The notes under the pieces: generated by a model | Databases searched by the model: none | Seen by the model: the letters and a program-made list of their open reading frames with translations, nothing else | Told to the model about the DNA's origin: nothing | Shown: positions 51,589 through 60,764 of the stretch, piece by piece | How the letters are laid out: each line of letters starts with the position of its first letter | How positions within the stretch are numbered: the first letter of the stretch is position 1 | Program-made: the position numbers and the translations under genes | Assembly (NCBI GenBank): GCA_038087035.1 | Contig: CP051187.1 | Coordinates: forward strand, 3,167,001-3,231,000 | Direction: 5' to 3' | Length of the DNA: 64,000 nucleotides | Origin: Gloeotrichia echinulata CP02 | Lineage (GTDB): Bacteria > Cyanobacteriota > Cyanobacteriia > Cyanobacteriales > Nostocaceae

Positions 51589-54500
51589 TCATGGAACTAT
51601 GATGAATTTACCATCCTTTACCTGAACCAATACAGGTTCACTCTGGCGCTCTCCGTCGGAAGTAAACTGTAAATTCACCCCGGAAGTTTCATTGGGGGAA
51701 AGGTTTACCTTTCGCAGTGCTTGTAGAACTGTTTCCCTAGAAAGATTTGTAGACGCACTTTGAATAGCTTTAATAAAAGCCTGAGTTGCATCATAGCTGG
51801 TAGCGGTGCGCCAACTCACCGGCGCTCCCCATTGCTGTTGTGCTGATAAAGCAAAATTTCTCCCTGGTGCTGTGTCCCTAAACCAGGGAACAGCTAAAAC
51901 TAAACCTTCCACATCTTTCCCACCTTGATCTAAGATTTCTTGACCATACAAAGCATCCCCACCTAACAACTTTAGTCCCCGAAATTGGTTGTTTGGGTTC
52001 TTCATTAGTTCGGCGCTGATATTGGCGTTGGCTCGCGCAATGTTCACCGCTTGACGAGTGTGATAAACGTCTGGAAACAACACAGCTACCTGTGCTTGAT
52101 ATCTAAATATACTTACTGGTATTGCTTTACCATCATCCAGTTGTGGATCATCATTCAACTCAACGGGTCTGTCAGGTTTAACAACCTCACCTCCTAATCT
52201 TTCAAAGTTGCTTTGAAACTTTTCACGCAAACTGTCGCTGTATGCACTATCATTATTAGCAAAAATCACAGCTTTTCTCAAGCCAGATTTTATCGCATAT
52301 TCAGCTAGTTTCTTGCCTGATGCTGCGTCAGACGGCACCGTTCTAAAGAAGAAATTACTAGACAGAGAAGTGCTGGTACTGGTCGAAGATATCACAGGTA
52401 TTTTAGCATTTTCGTATGCCGATAGCGCTGCTTTTGTAGCATCGCTAGAATTGTGTCCAATCACTCCAAGTATATTTTCGTCTTTAACGAGTTCCTGAGC
52501 TACTTGTTGAGACGTTGCGAATTTTGGATCTTTTTCTTTAGTACCATCGTTAGCGATCGCAATTTCTAATAAGCGACCATTTAACCCATTTTTCTGATTA
52601 AACTGATTTTGCGCCTGTGCGACTCCTCGCAATATTTCTTGAGCTTTTTTTATGGATTCTTTATCTACTGGGACAACTACTGCTAAAGTGATGAAAGAAC
52701 CTTTGCTATGAGCCAAGGCATTGTTGTAGTAAATCAACACTTCTGGATCATTCTTAGCATCTTCCACAGCACCTTTAAAAAATTTAGCCGCCTCTGCATA
52801 ATTGCGTCGTTTATAAGCTTCAATACCTTGATCTCTATTCGTGTTATTAATGCTAGGAAATAAGGTACGTTCTCCTCTGCTAATTTTACTCATATCGGAA
52901 TGGCATAACACACCAAATTCTTTCTTCTCACCTGCTGGACAAGGTGTTGAAAAGCGATAAATACTAAAAAGGGTAGTACCAAAAACAGCTAAAGCAATCA
53001 TCCCTCCTAAAGATGTCAATTTACCTAAGATGACTGGCGATATAATTCGCCGTTTTGGTGGATTTGGTGCAACCTGATAATTGCTACTGTATTCACTGCT
53101 ATCGCGGGTTCTATTGCATACAGGACAGTTCTCACCCATATTGATAGTCTGAGGTTGGTGAGGCTCATCTTTATAACCTTCACATCTCCACAGAAATTTA
53201 GATTCTACCGCTTCAATTTCTTTCAACCTCATTTCTGCTTGTTTCCTTTCAGGTTGAATATCTAAAACTCTTTGGTACTGCTGTTTTGCTAATTTGATAT
53301 GTCTGTTAGTGAACAAATGAGAAGCATAATTTTCCAACTCCTGCACAAGGGTGTCTGTGTTGCGTAATGGGTCAAATTGGTAAGCTCGTGTGTAATATTC
53401 TATGGCTTTTTCAAAATTCCCTAAATTGGAGTATCCCTCAGCTAAATCTAAGACAGTACTGAAGTGATTGGGATTGATTTTCAAAATATCTTCATAAAGC
53501 TGTAAAGCCTTCTGATTATTACCGTCTTCATGGTATCTATGCGCTGCATTACGCAGGATTTCAACTCTTTGTTCCTCAATTTTTTCTAATTTCCATATCT
53601 CTATATCTAGAGAGTGACGTTGCCGCAACCAGCGACGGACAAATTCAACTTTTACCTTAGATTGTGTATAATCAGGTTGGCCTTCATCAACAAAACGCTG
53701 ATCAACTAATTTCTCTGCAGATGGAATCAGAAGTTCTGTTTCGATAACTCCATTCTTTCTCAACACTGTGAAGGGATCTTCAGGAAACTCAGCCTTTGCT
53801 ACAGCCGAAAAAACCACCTGTTCTGTCATAGATAATCCATGCCAAAACCAATCTAACCCACCTTCAGCAGTTTCAATTGCTTGTTCTACAATACCCTTTA
53901 CATCTTCACCAGTAATTTGTGTATGATTATGATTTTTAGCTTGAATGAAAAGATTAAAGCAAATAACTTGAGTAAAATAGGGATGTCCTGCTGACAGTTC
54001 TAGAATTGCTTGAATTGCATCTTCACGATATTCTAGCATTCCTTCCACTGGTTTGCTAATCAGCTGTCTAGCATCAGATTGATCTAGCAACTCAATATTT
54101 TGATTAGGTGGTCCCTTAAACAACTTCACCAGATTTGGTAGTTCACCCACATGTCGTCCGACCACCGGAATGATAAATAATTTTTGCTCTCGATTCACGA
54201 GCAATTGTAAATAGCGAAAGAATCCCCCTCCCTTATTTTCTATCTCGCTATTGTTATTTCGGTTGGGGTGGTTTTCATCAAGAACATCAAACTCATCCAG
54301 TAACAATACTAAGTTTTTATTACCCAATTCTTGGTAAACTTGTGGCAAAAACCGACGAACAAAAATATAAATATCTGTGTTATCTTCTAACTGTTCCAGG
54401 GTTGGTACAATCGCTTGATTTAGCTGCAAATCGGTGCTAATTTTTATAGCCAAATCGCGAATAATATCAGCCAAAGGCTTACTACTTTTATTTTGTAAGT

Positions 54501-54744
54501 CGAAGAATATAAAGCTAAACTGATTTCTCTCATCTTCATAGTCCTTAAAAACAGATTTAGGAATTTGGTAGAGAACAGAAGATTTACCGATACGTCTTTG
54601 ACCATGTAATAAGATAACTTTTGAACCCTGAAGCAAATTAGATTCAATAAATCGAAATAGCTCTTGGCGTCCAAAAAACTTATTTGGATCATCTATTGCT
54701 GAACCGATAATGTAGGGATTGTCTGGATAGTTTGCTTCAGTCAT
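51589..54744 (-). CDS. Transmembrane STAND-like ATPase with zinc-ribbon and periplasmic-binding-protein domain
   Basis: 1051 residues from ATG 54744, preceded by AGGAAAT. Same plan as its neighbour: NPYIIGS, Walker A GQRRIGKSSV (about 48-57), Walker B VLLLDEFDVL, AGHPYFTQ, TPRs, one membrane segment (LTSLGGMIALAVFGTTLFSI), then the type I binding domain. Distinct is a Cys cluster before the membrane (WRCEGY and CPVCNRTR), possibly a zinc ribbon. The gene begins only 39 nt after the stop of the upstream ATPase gene, so they are cotranscribed. The binding domain is very similar to that of the neighbour (for example AQEILRGVAQAQNQFNQKNG identical). Confidence 0.82.
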   Translation of the reverse strand: MTEANYPDNPYIIGSAIDDPNKFFGRQELFRFIESNLLQGSKVILLHGQRRIGKSSVLYQIPKSVFKDYEDERNQFSFIFFDLQNKSSKPLADIIRDLAIKISTDLQLNQAIVPTLEQLEDNTDIYIFVRRFLPQVYQELGNKNLVLLLDEFDVLDENHPNRNNNSEIENKGGGFFRYLQLLVNREQKLFIIPVVGRHVGELPNLVKLFKGPPNQNIELLDQSDARQLISKPVEGMLEYREDAIQAILELSAGHPYFTQVICFNLFIQAKNHNHTQITGEDVKGIVEQAIETAEGGLDWFWHGLSMTEQVVFSAVAKAEFPEDPFTVLRKNGVIETELLIPSAEKLVDQRFVDEGQPDYTQSKVKVEFVRRWLRQRHSLDIEIWKLEKIEEQRVEILRNAAHRYHEDGNNQKALQLYEDILKINPNHFSTVLDLAEGYSNLGNFEKAIEYYTRAYQFDPLRNTDTLVQELENYASHLFTNRHIKLAKQQYQRVLDIQPERKQAEMRLKEIEAVESKFLWRCEGYKDEPHQPQTINMGENCPVCNRTRDSSEYSSNYQVAPNPPKRRIISPVILGKLTSLGGMIALAVFGTTLFSIYRFSTPCPAGEKKEFGVLCHSDMSKISRGERTLFPSINNTNRDQGIEAYKRRNYAEAAKFFKGAVEDAKNDPEVLIYYNNALAHSKGSFITLAVVVPVDKESIKKAQEILRGVAQAQNQFNQKNGLNGRLLEIAIANDGTKEKDPKFATSQQVAQELVKDENILGVIGHNSSDATKAALSAYENAKIPVISSTSTSTSLSSNFFFRTVPSDAASGKKLAEYAIKSGLRKAVIFANNDSAYSDSLREKFQSNFERLGGEVVKPDRPVELNDDPQLDDGKAIPVSIFRYQAQVAVLFPDVYHTRQAVNIARANANISAELMKNPNNQFRGLKLLGGDALYGQEILDQGGKDVEGLVLAVPWFRDTAPGRNFALSAQQQWGAPVSWRTATSYDATQAFIKAIQSASTNLSRETVLQALRKVNLSPNETSGVNLQFTSDGERQSEPVLVQVKDGKFIIVP

Positions 54745-54783
54745 ATTTCCTATCTCCACAGTTTGCTGGGTTGACTCTTGACC

Positions 54784-56091
54784 TTAAATTCCGATTCCTT
54801 GAATAGCACCCACTACCTTGGTAAACCACTCTAATGTAGAGGGCACCTGATTTTTATTCTTCCATAGCCATTCCATCACTGTGGTGATGTTCTTAAATTG
54901 CTGATGACTCATCAAATTGAGAAATATCTTCTCTCTCCCTTTGAGAGTTGGGTCATCACTATTCCAAATTTCTTGCATCACCCACCGTTCCATAATTGAT
55001 GAACTGAAAGCATATTTGCTCTTAGTTTCTTTGGGAATAATTACGCCTTGTTCTCTGAGGCTGGTCAATTCTCGCTCTCTTTGGGTAAAGATGAAGTCAA
55101 TTCCACTTAAATCAAAGCGCAACCTTTGATGTAGACGACCGTTAACAGCAGAGATAGCCATCAACATTAATAAACTCTTTTCAATTTCCGAACAGCGAAT
55201 CCACATACTTTGAAAAATTTGTCTGGTTCTGTTTTCAAAGTCATCAACAAATTCTTTCACATTTAATGGATTTGGATTTCTCAGTTGTCGATAAATCAAA
55301 AAACCCGCAATCTGTAATAAGTATGGATGTCCACCTGTAATTTCTCTGATTGCTTCCTGTAATTGTGGCGTAATTTGCGGGATATTTTGTTTAAGTATCT
55401 GCTCGACTTCGCGCTGAGGAAATAGCTTGACAGGCTGAAAAAGATAGTGGTTGAACCAAGGCGAAGCATTGGGGTCTTGTTTGGGTCCATATTCACTGTC
55501 GCTGAGGCGTTTGAGTGAACCTACAACCATTGAGAGATATTTTCTCTCCGTCGCCGCATTCGCCAAATAACGACAATCTTTTAAAAAAGCGTCCATTTGT
55601 GCTTCAGTATATTCCTCGTTGGCGCGGAGGGCTTGCTCATAGTTATCTGCTAATAGCAACAAGAATTTATTTTGTTCTCCTAGCTTTTTTAAAGCATTTT
55701 GTAGGCTGTCTCTTTTTGTCGGCTCTGATATTAATAATTTGTCGATTTCCGTTTGCAATGCTGGTTCACTAGCCAATTGTTCTCGCAGCAGCGTTAAGAT
55801 TTCCCGCCAAAAACCAGCAGGAGTGAAAGGATCAATTACTTCGCAATTCAAACGAACTGCTATCACACTCTCTGATTTTTTGGGTAAATATTTTTTCCAT
55901 ACTTCCGGCGCTGCGAGTTTATCTAACAAAGAAGATTTACCCATTCCCGGACCACCCCAAATTGCTAAATTACCGCTGTTATTGATTTGGTCAAATGCAG
56001 TGGTAATTTCATTTGTCCGTCCCAAAAAACTTTCTGGTGGAACTGGTTCTCCCACAACAAAGGGATTGGTTGATAAAGGATTGCTTGACAT
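54784..56091 (-). CDS. Soluble STAND-like P-loop ATPase
   Basis: 435 residues. NPFVVGEPV and FLGR boxes, Walker A GGPGMGKSSLL (46-56), a Walker B-like LLLLADNYEQA, and GGHPYLLQIAGF (about 252-263), the same signature as in the two large proteins. A winged-helix-like region follows, and the C-terminal 50 residues (MSHQQFKNITTVMEWLWKNK) form a small helical domain of unknown type. No membrane segment or sensor domain. First in the three-gene minus-strand set, so it may be an effector-side or regulatory partner; that is inference. Confidence 0.8.
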   Translation of the reverse strand: MSSNPLSTNPFVVGEPVPPESFLGRTNEITTAFDQINNSGNLAIWGGPGMGKSSLLDKLAAPEVWKKYLPKKSESVIAVRLNCEVIDPFTPAGFWREILTLLREQLASEPALQTEIDKLLISEPTKRDSLQNALKKLGEQNKFLLLLADNYEQALRANEEYTEAQMDAFLKDCRYLANAATERKYLSMVVGSLKRLSDSEYGPKQDPNASPWFNHYLFQPVKLFPQREVEQILKQNIPQITPQLQEAIREITGGHPYLLQIAGFLIYRQLRNPNPLNVKEFVDDFENRTRQIFQSMWIRCSEIEKSLLMLMAISAVNGRLHQRLRFDLSGIDFIFTQRERELTSLREQGVIIPKETKSKYAFSSSIMERWVMQEIWNSDDPTLKGREKIFLNLMSHQQFKNITTVMEWLWKNKNQVPSTLEWFTKVVGAIQGIGI

Positions 56092-56670
56092 TGGGACTAT
56101 CTCACTGGGGATTAGGTTTTGTTTTTGTCAAAGACTCAAGCTATGATGGCGTAACTGTATGTGTTACATGTGTATTTTAGTATTTTATATGACAAATGAA
56201 AGTAGAAAAATTAGACTTTTATCAAGATAGCAATGTAGCTTTTACTGTAAAATAAAAACAATAGTGTAAATTTATCACACATAATTGATATTATATCTAT
56301 AATTTACGTAAATTATTCGTAAGCAGGTATACGAAAATGCCGACACTGAAGTTTTTGCTTTCTAGTACTCTGTCAAGATAAAAATGATGGACTGTAGTGC
56401 GGGCATCTTGCCCGCGTGAGCGAGACGCTCACACTACCAAAAATCCCTCAAAACAAAATTGACAGACTACTAGTACTCTGTCAAGATAAAAATGATGGAC
56501 TGTGGTGCGGGCATCTTGCCCGCGTGAGCGAGACGCTCACACTACCAAAAATCCCTCAAAACAAAATTGACAGACTACTAGCGTTGTTCCCGATAACGGG
56601 GAACTTTGAAAAATTGCCGTTAACTTACTAAACTAAAGTTAATGGCTCTTAATAGTTCCTTAAAAAGCTG
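56092..56670. other. Intergenic region with twin MITE E copies
   Basis: 579 bases. 56150-56340 is AT-rich and should contain the promoter of the minus-strand ATPase set. 56362-56581 is two MITE E copies in tandem sharing CTAG. The antiporter GTG follows 90 bp later. Confidence 0.7.
56362..56581. repeat. Two tandem MITE family E copies (2 x 112 bp, sharing CTAG)
   Basis: Each unit runs from CTAGTACTCTGTCAAGATAA to AAAATTGACAGACTACTAG, with inner GTGCGGGCATCTTGCCCGCG and GTGAGCGAGACGCTCAC hairpins. Copies at 56362-56473 and 56470-56581 differ by one base (GTAGTGC/GTGGTGC). The shared CTAG suggests one inserted in the terminal CTAG of the other. Confidence 0.88.
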
Positions 56671-58482
56671 GTGCAAGAAGATTTTAGGCTGATTGTTGAT
56701 TTAGTTTCAGTTCTCGCGGTCGCCGCTTGTGGTGGACTGCTGGCGGCGCTGTTACGGCAACCGGTTTTGCTAGGGTACCTGATTGGTGGTATGATCGTCG
56801 GACCTGCGGGACTGGGATTGATTAAAGAAGTTATTCAAGTCGAAACCCTGGCTCAGTTTGGGGTGGCTTTTCTGTTATTTGCTTTGGGTGTAGAATTTTC
56901 CTTTAGCGAATTGAAGAAGGTCAAGGCGATCGCCCTTGGTGGTGGAGGGTTACAAATTGTTCTGACTATTGCAGTCACTGTGTTGCTATGTGGCGTCACA
57001 GGAGCCTGGTCTGTATTACCCGCTAAGGGCGTGTTTTTGGGGTCAATTCTCTCTTTATCTTCCACAGCAGTTGTCCTCAAGTGCTTGATGGAACGCAACG
57101 AAACCGAAACGCCCCACGGACAAGTAATGCTGGGGATTTTGGTAGTTCAGGATTTAGCCCTAGGGTTAATGTTAGCAGTATTACCTGCTCTCCACTCACC
57201 GCCAGAAGTCCTGGGGGTAGCAGTGTTAACCGCCCTGGTGCGGATTGCTTTATTTGCGGCTGGTGCTGTAGCAGCGGGGATTTGGTTGATACCAAGTTTG
57301 TTGCGACTCCTCGCCCGCACCGAAAGCCGAGAGTTATTTTTATTAGGGGTGGTGACACTGTGTTTAGGTATAGCCCTGCTGACAGAATATTTAGGGTTAT
57401 CGATTGAGATGGGGGCGTTTGTCGCCGGCTTAATGATTTCGGAGGTGGAATACGCTGACCAAACTCTGACTTATGTAGAGCCGGTGCGGGATATTTTCGC
57501 CAGTTTGTTTTTTGCTGCCATTGGCATGTTAATCGATCCAGTGTTTTTGTGGAACAACCTGGAATTAATTTTGGGGTTAGTAGCTTTAGTATTTGTTGGT
57601 AAATTTTTGATTATCACCCCCTTGGTCAAGCTGTTTCGCTACCCCTTGAAAACAGCTTTAATCGCTGGGTTGGGACTGGCTCAAATTGGGGAATTTTCCT
57701 TTGTTCTCGCCAGTGAAGGGCAGGTTTTAGGGTTGGTATCGCGCCAAGTATATTTACTGATATTGGGAACTACAGCAGTAACACTTATCCTGACTCCCTT
57801 TGTCCTGCGATTAGTGCCATTTTTATTTAGTGTTGGCGAATCCATGCCTTGGCTGAAACCGTATTTAGACGGTGAAGGTCAACCATTGGATGTATCAGAA
57901 GAGCTACCACTACAAGACCATGTAGTCGTCTGTGGCTACGGGCGAGTGGGGAAGAATTTGGTAAAGTTGTTACAGCAGCACAATTTACCAGTAGTGGTCA
58001 TTGACCAATCAGAAAGAAGAGTACAGCAACTGCGGGAAGCTGGGGTATCTTATGTATATGGTAATTGCGTCAGTTTACATGTTTTAGAAACCGCTGGGGT
58101 GAATAATGCCAAAGGAATGGCGATCGCACTCCCTGACCCCATGAGTACCCGTCTTTGTCTCAAACGCGCCTTGGAATTGTGCCCAGAATTAGATTTGGTC
58201 GTCCGCGCCCAACAAGATAAGGAAATTGAGGTACTTTATCAATTGGGAGCTAGGGAAGTCGTACAACCAGAATTTGAAGCTAGTTTAGAAATGGCTACCT
58301 ATTTATTAACTGGTTTAGGCTTGTCCCCAGCCGAAGTACAATGGGATATGCAGCAAATCCGCAATGATCATTATTTAGAATTGCGTCCAGAATGTTCTCC
58401 CTCGGAAGTTTCCCGCGATTTGGAAGCAGCAACACTCGATTTAAATCGCCGCTGGTATCCCTTACCAAAGAAATGGGTTTAA
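56671..58482 (+). pseudogene. CPA2 cation/proton antiporter, 5' part, cut by IS element
   Basis: KefB/YbaL-type monovalent cation:proton antiporter. GTG at 56671 (no ATG nearby). About 12 membrane segments (1-385) with GYLIGGMIVGPAGLGLI, then a TrkA-N nucleotide-binding domain DHVVVCGYGRVGKNLVKLL (about 413-431). The host sequence ends at TTAC 58462-58465; the last codons KKWV are from the IS element. The TrkA-C part continues at 59687. Without the element the protein would be about 768 residues. The present fragment lacks the C-terminal RCK_C regulatory domains, and may or may not function. Confidence 0.88.
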
Positions 58483-58521
58483 AGCCTCGCCCTTCTAGGG
58501 CGAATTTGATATAATATTGCC

Positions 58522-59646
58522 ATGATTACACTAAAGTTTAAGCTGTACGAACACAAAAGGAATAGACACCTGAAACGGATGATCAACGCCGCAGGTGTGA
58601 TCTATAACCATTGTATTGCTCTACATAAACGGTACTATCGCATGTGGGGCAAACACTTAAACTGTGCAAAACTCCAGTCTCATATTGCCAAATTAAGAAA
58701 CCGTCATCAATTTTGGCAATCAATAGGTTCTCAAGCAGTGCAAGATATCTGTCAACGCATAGAGAAAGCCTACCAATTATTTTTTAAATATAATAAGAAA
58801 GGAGTCAGACCACCGAATTTTAAAAAGGTTAAAAAATACAAATCATTCACGCTTAAACAAGCAGGTTATAAACTTTTAAGTGGGAATAGAATTAAAATTG
58901 CCAATCGAGTTTATCAATTTTGGAAATCTAGAGAGGTAGAGGGCAAAATCAAAACATTAACCATCAAACGCACTGCACTAGGTGAGTTATTTATGGTGAT
59001 TGTAGTTGATAATGAGTTAGAACCAGAAATTAAATCAACGACTGGTAAAATAGCGGGGTTTGATTTCGGATTGAAGACATTTCTAACTTGCTCTGATGGA
59101 ACTTTAATTGATTCTCCACAATTTCTCAAGCAATCTCTGAATGCTATTAGGAAAGCTAGTAAAAACCATTCCCAAAAGGTAAAACGGTCAAATAATCGTG
59201 AAAGAGCTAGAAAGAATTTAGTTCGTCAACATGAAAATGTTTGTAACCGCAGACGTGATTGGTTCTGGAAATTAGCTCATGAATTGACAGACAAGTTTGA
59301 TGTTTTATGTTTTGAAACCCTAAACCTCAAAGGTATGCAACGTCTTTGGGGTAGAAAAATATCAGATGTAGCTTTTGGAGAATTTCTCCAAATATTGTCA
59401 TGGGTAACTAAAAAGAAAAACAAACAACTTGTTTATATAGATCAATGGTATCCATCTAGTAAAACGTGTTCTCATTGTGGGCATATTTTAGAAAATCTAG
59501 ATTTATCCATAAGACAGTGGCGTTGTCCGTCTTGTCAATCAATTAATGGACGTGATGAAAACGCCGCGAGAAATATTCAAATGGTTGGGGCATCAACCAT
59601 TGGGTTAGGTGATGTTAGACTGGCCATGCCAGCAATTGCTGTTTGA
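58522..59646 (+). CDS. tnpB: TnpB RNA-guided nuclease, IS608-type (copy 3)
   Basis: 374 residues with its native stop (AMPAIAV then TGA). RuvC residues Asp 181, Glu 265 and Asp 345 and the four zinc cysteines are present as in copy 2, so both should be active if expressed. This copy probably represents the ancestral length, as the 166-bp derivative at 20.2 kb shares its AMPAIAV ending. No TnpA gene was found in the window. Confidence 0.93.
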   Translation: MITLKFKLYEHKRNRHLKRMINAAGVIYNHCIALHKRYYRMWGKHLNCAKLQSHIAKLRNRHQFWQSIGSQAVQDICQRIEKAYQLFFKYNKKGVRPPNFKKVKKYKSFTLKQAGYKLLSGNRIKIANRVYQFWKSREVEGKIKTLTIKRTALGELFMVIVVDNELEPEIKSTTGKIAGFDFGLKTFLTCSDGTLIDSPQFLKQSLNAIRKASKNHSQKVKRSNNRERARKNLVRQHENVCNRRRDWFWKLAHELTDKFDVLCFETLNLKGMQRLWGRKISDVAFGEFLQILSWVTKKKNKQLVYIDQWYPSSKTCSHCGHILENLDLSIRQWRCPSCQSINGRDENAARNIQMVGASTIGLGDVRLAMPAIAV

Positions 59647-59686
59647 CTCCAGAATCTGGGCCCTTTTAGGGCGGGGAGTATGTCAA
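59560..59686 (+). ncRNA. Predicted right-end (omega/re) RNA of TnpB copy 3
   Basis: From near the tnpB 3' end to TCAA 59686, by analogy with other TnpB guide RNAs. The guide would be read from 59687 (CATCTGCTTCCC...), i.e. antiporter coding DNA. Left limit is approximate. Confidence 0.4.
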
Positions 59687-60198
59687 CATCTGCTTCCCCC
59701 CTAATTGGAATGACCTTAGAAGCGGCGGATATGCGCTACTTAACAGGAGCCAGCTTAATGGCGATTCGCCGCGCTAATGGCGAAGAAATCGACTATCCCA
59801 ACAATCAAACCAAATTAGCAGCAGGCGATCGCCTGTTACTAGTGGGCGCTGATGAAGAACTCGCAGCCTTAGCGGAATTCGCCCTAGGTAAAGCAGTAAT
59901 TCCTGGAGAACAGAGTGCTTGTCAGTGGTTAACCATCAGCGCTGATTCTCCAGTTCTGGGTAAAACCCTGACCGATTTGGATACCCGCGCCCAATATGAT
60001 GTAGAAGTGCAGGCGATCCGGCGAGATGGCAAATTTATCCGCTCACCAAATGGCAAAATTGACTTACGAACCGGCGACCAAGTATTATTATGCGGTAACC
60101 TACCGAGTCTGAATCAAATACAACCGTTATTTGTCCACACCAGCACTTTACATCGATCTATCCCAGTAGTCAAAGTTGATCAAGCCCTCAAAGAGTAG
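59680..60198 (+). pseudogene. CPA2 antiporter, 3' part (RCK_C domains)
   Basis: Starts with ATG TCA A from the IS right end, preceded by GGGGAG, and then continues the antiporter frame CATCTGC... It encodes two TrkA-C/RCK_C domains: PLIGMTLEAADMRYLTGASL to GDRLLLVG, and SPVLGKTLTDLDTRAQYDV to GDQVLLCGNL. These normally regulate the transporter. The piece could be made as a separate 172-residue protein from the IS-derived start. Confidence 0.85.
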
Positions 60199-60230
60199 TC
60201 AAGGGTTGGTTAATATTTGGACTCTTGACT

Positions 60231-60352
60231 TTACAGCGATTTTCAGGTAAATGAACTACATTTTTATATCTCACGCAAAGGCGCAAAGGCGCAAAGGAAC
60301 AAAGAAATACAGATATCAGCCTGTGGTCTAAAATACCTGAAAACTGCTGTAA
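60231..60352. repeat. MITE family C, long copy (122 bp)
   Basis: TTACAGCGATTTTCAGGTA and TACCTGAAAACTGCTGTAA, 17 of 19 pairing. The centre has CGCAAAGG repeats in place of the usual palindrome. It ends 1 bp before the hfq stop codon. Confidence 0.82.
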
Positions 60353-60353
60353 G

Positions 60354-60572
60354 CTAATTCTTGGGCTTGATGTAGGCGATCGCTTGTTTCCAAACAGTTA
60401 TCTGCTGACTGTTTTCATCCATAATAGATATACAGGTAGGGTCTTGCCAAATCACCCTACCCGTCAGTAGATCGCCAGTCAGCAATTTGAACTCTACTAC
60501 CGCTGTTTTTTTGATTAGGTTTTGCACTTGCCGTATGCTAGGCAGTGAGGTATCAAATTCTGTTGTCAGCAT
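60354..60572 (-). CDS. hfq: Cyanobacterial Hfq-like RNA-binding protein
   Basis: 72 residues from ATG 60572 (MLTTEFDTSLPSIRQVQNLI); an upstream TTG is less likely. Sm-fold protein: Sm1 VVEFKLLTGDLLTGRVIWQDPTCISIM, Sm2 ITVWKQAIAYIKP. The length and TEFDT-x-LPS start are those of the divergent cyanobacterial Hfq, which lacks the standard sRNA-binding residues and in Synechocystis is linked to pili and motility. Divergent from dapF, a pairing also familiar in other cyanobacteria. Confidence 0.92.
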   Translation of the reverse strand: MLTTEFDTSLPSIRQVQNLIKKTAVVEFKLLTGDLLTGRVIWQDPTCISIMDENSQQITVWKQAIAYIKPKN

Positions 60573-60614
60573 TTTTGGTAATGATGTATGCACCAGCAAG
60601 AAGGTTTAATTAAG

Positions 60615-60725
60615 GTAATGGGGATTGGGGACTGGGGACACTTCGACAAGCTCAGTGCATCGCTGGGGACTGGGGATTGGGGAGAAATAACTCCAAACTC
60701 CAAACTCCAAACTCCAAACTCCTAA
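60615..60725. repeat. Short repeats between hfq and dapF
   Basis: GGGGATTGGGGACTGGGGAC units, a piece with TTCGACAAGCTCAGTGCATC, and AACTCCA heptamers (60690-60720). The divergent promoters must overlap these. Confidence 0.75.
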
Positions 60726-60764
60726 CTCTCAATCCTTAATCATTCATAATTCATCCTGAGAAAA

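Larger units (their letters stand above)
58466..59686 (+). mobile_element. IS608-type TnpB element, copy 3 (1221 bp)
   Basis: Lies exactly between TTAC (58462-58465) and the continuing host codon at 59687; ends in TCAA (59683-59686). Left-end hairpin CGCCCTTCTAGGGCG, right-end hairpin GCCC-TTTTA-GGGC. Only tnpB is carried. Excision re-forms CCA at the junction and an unbroken antiporter frame. Confidence 0.9.
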
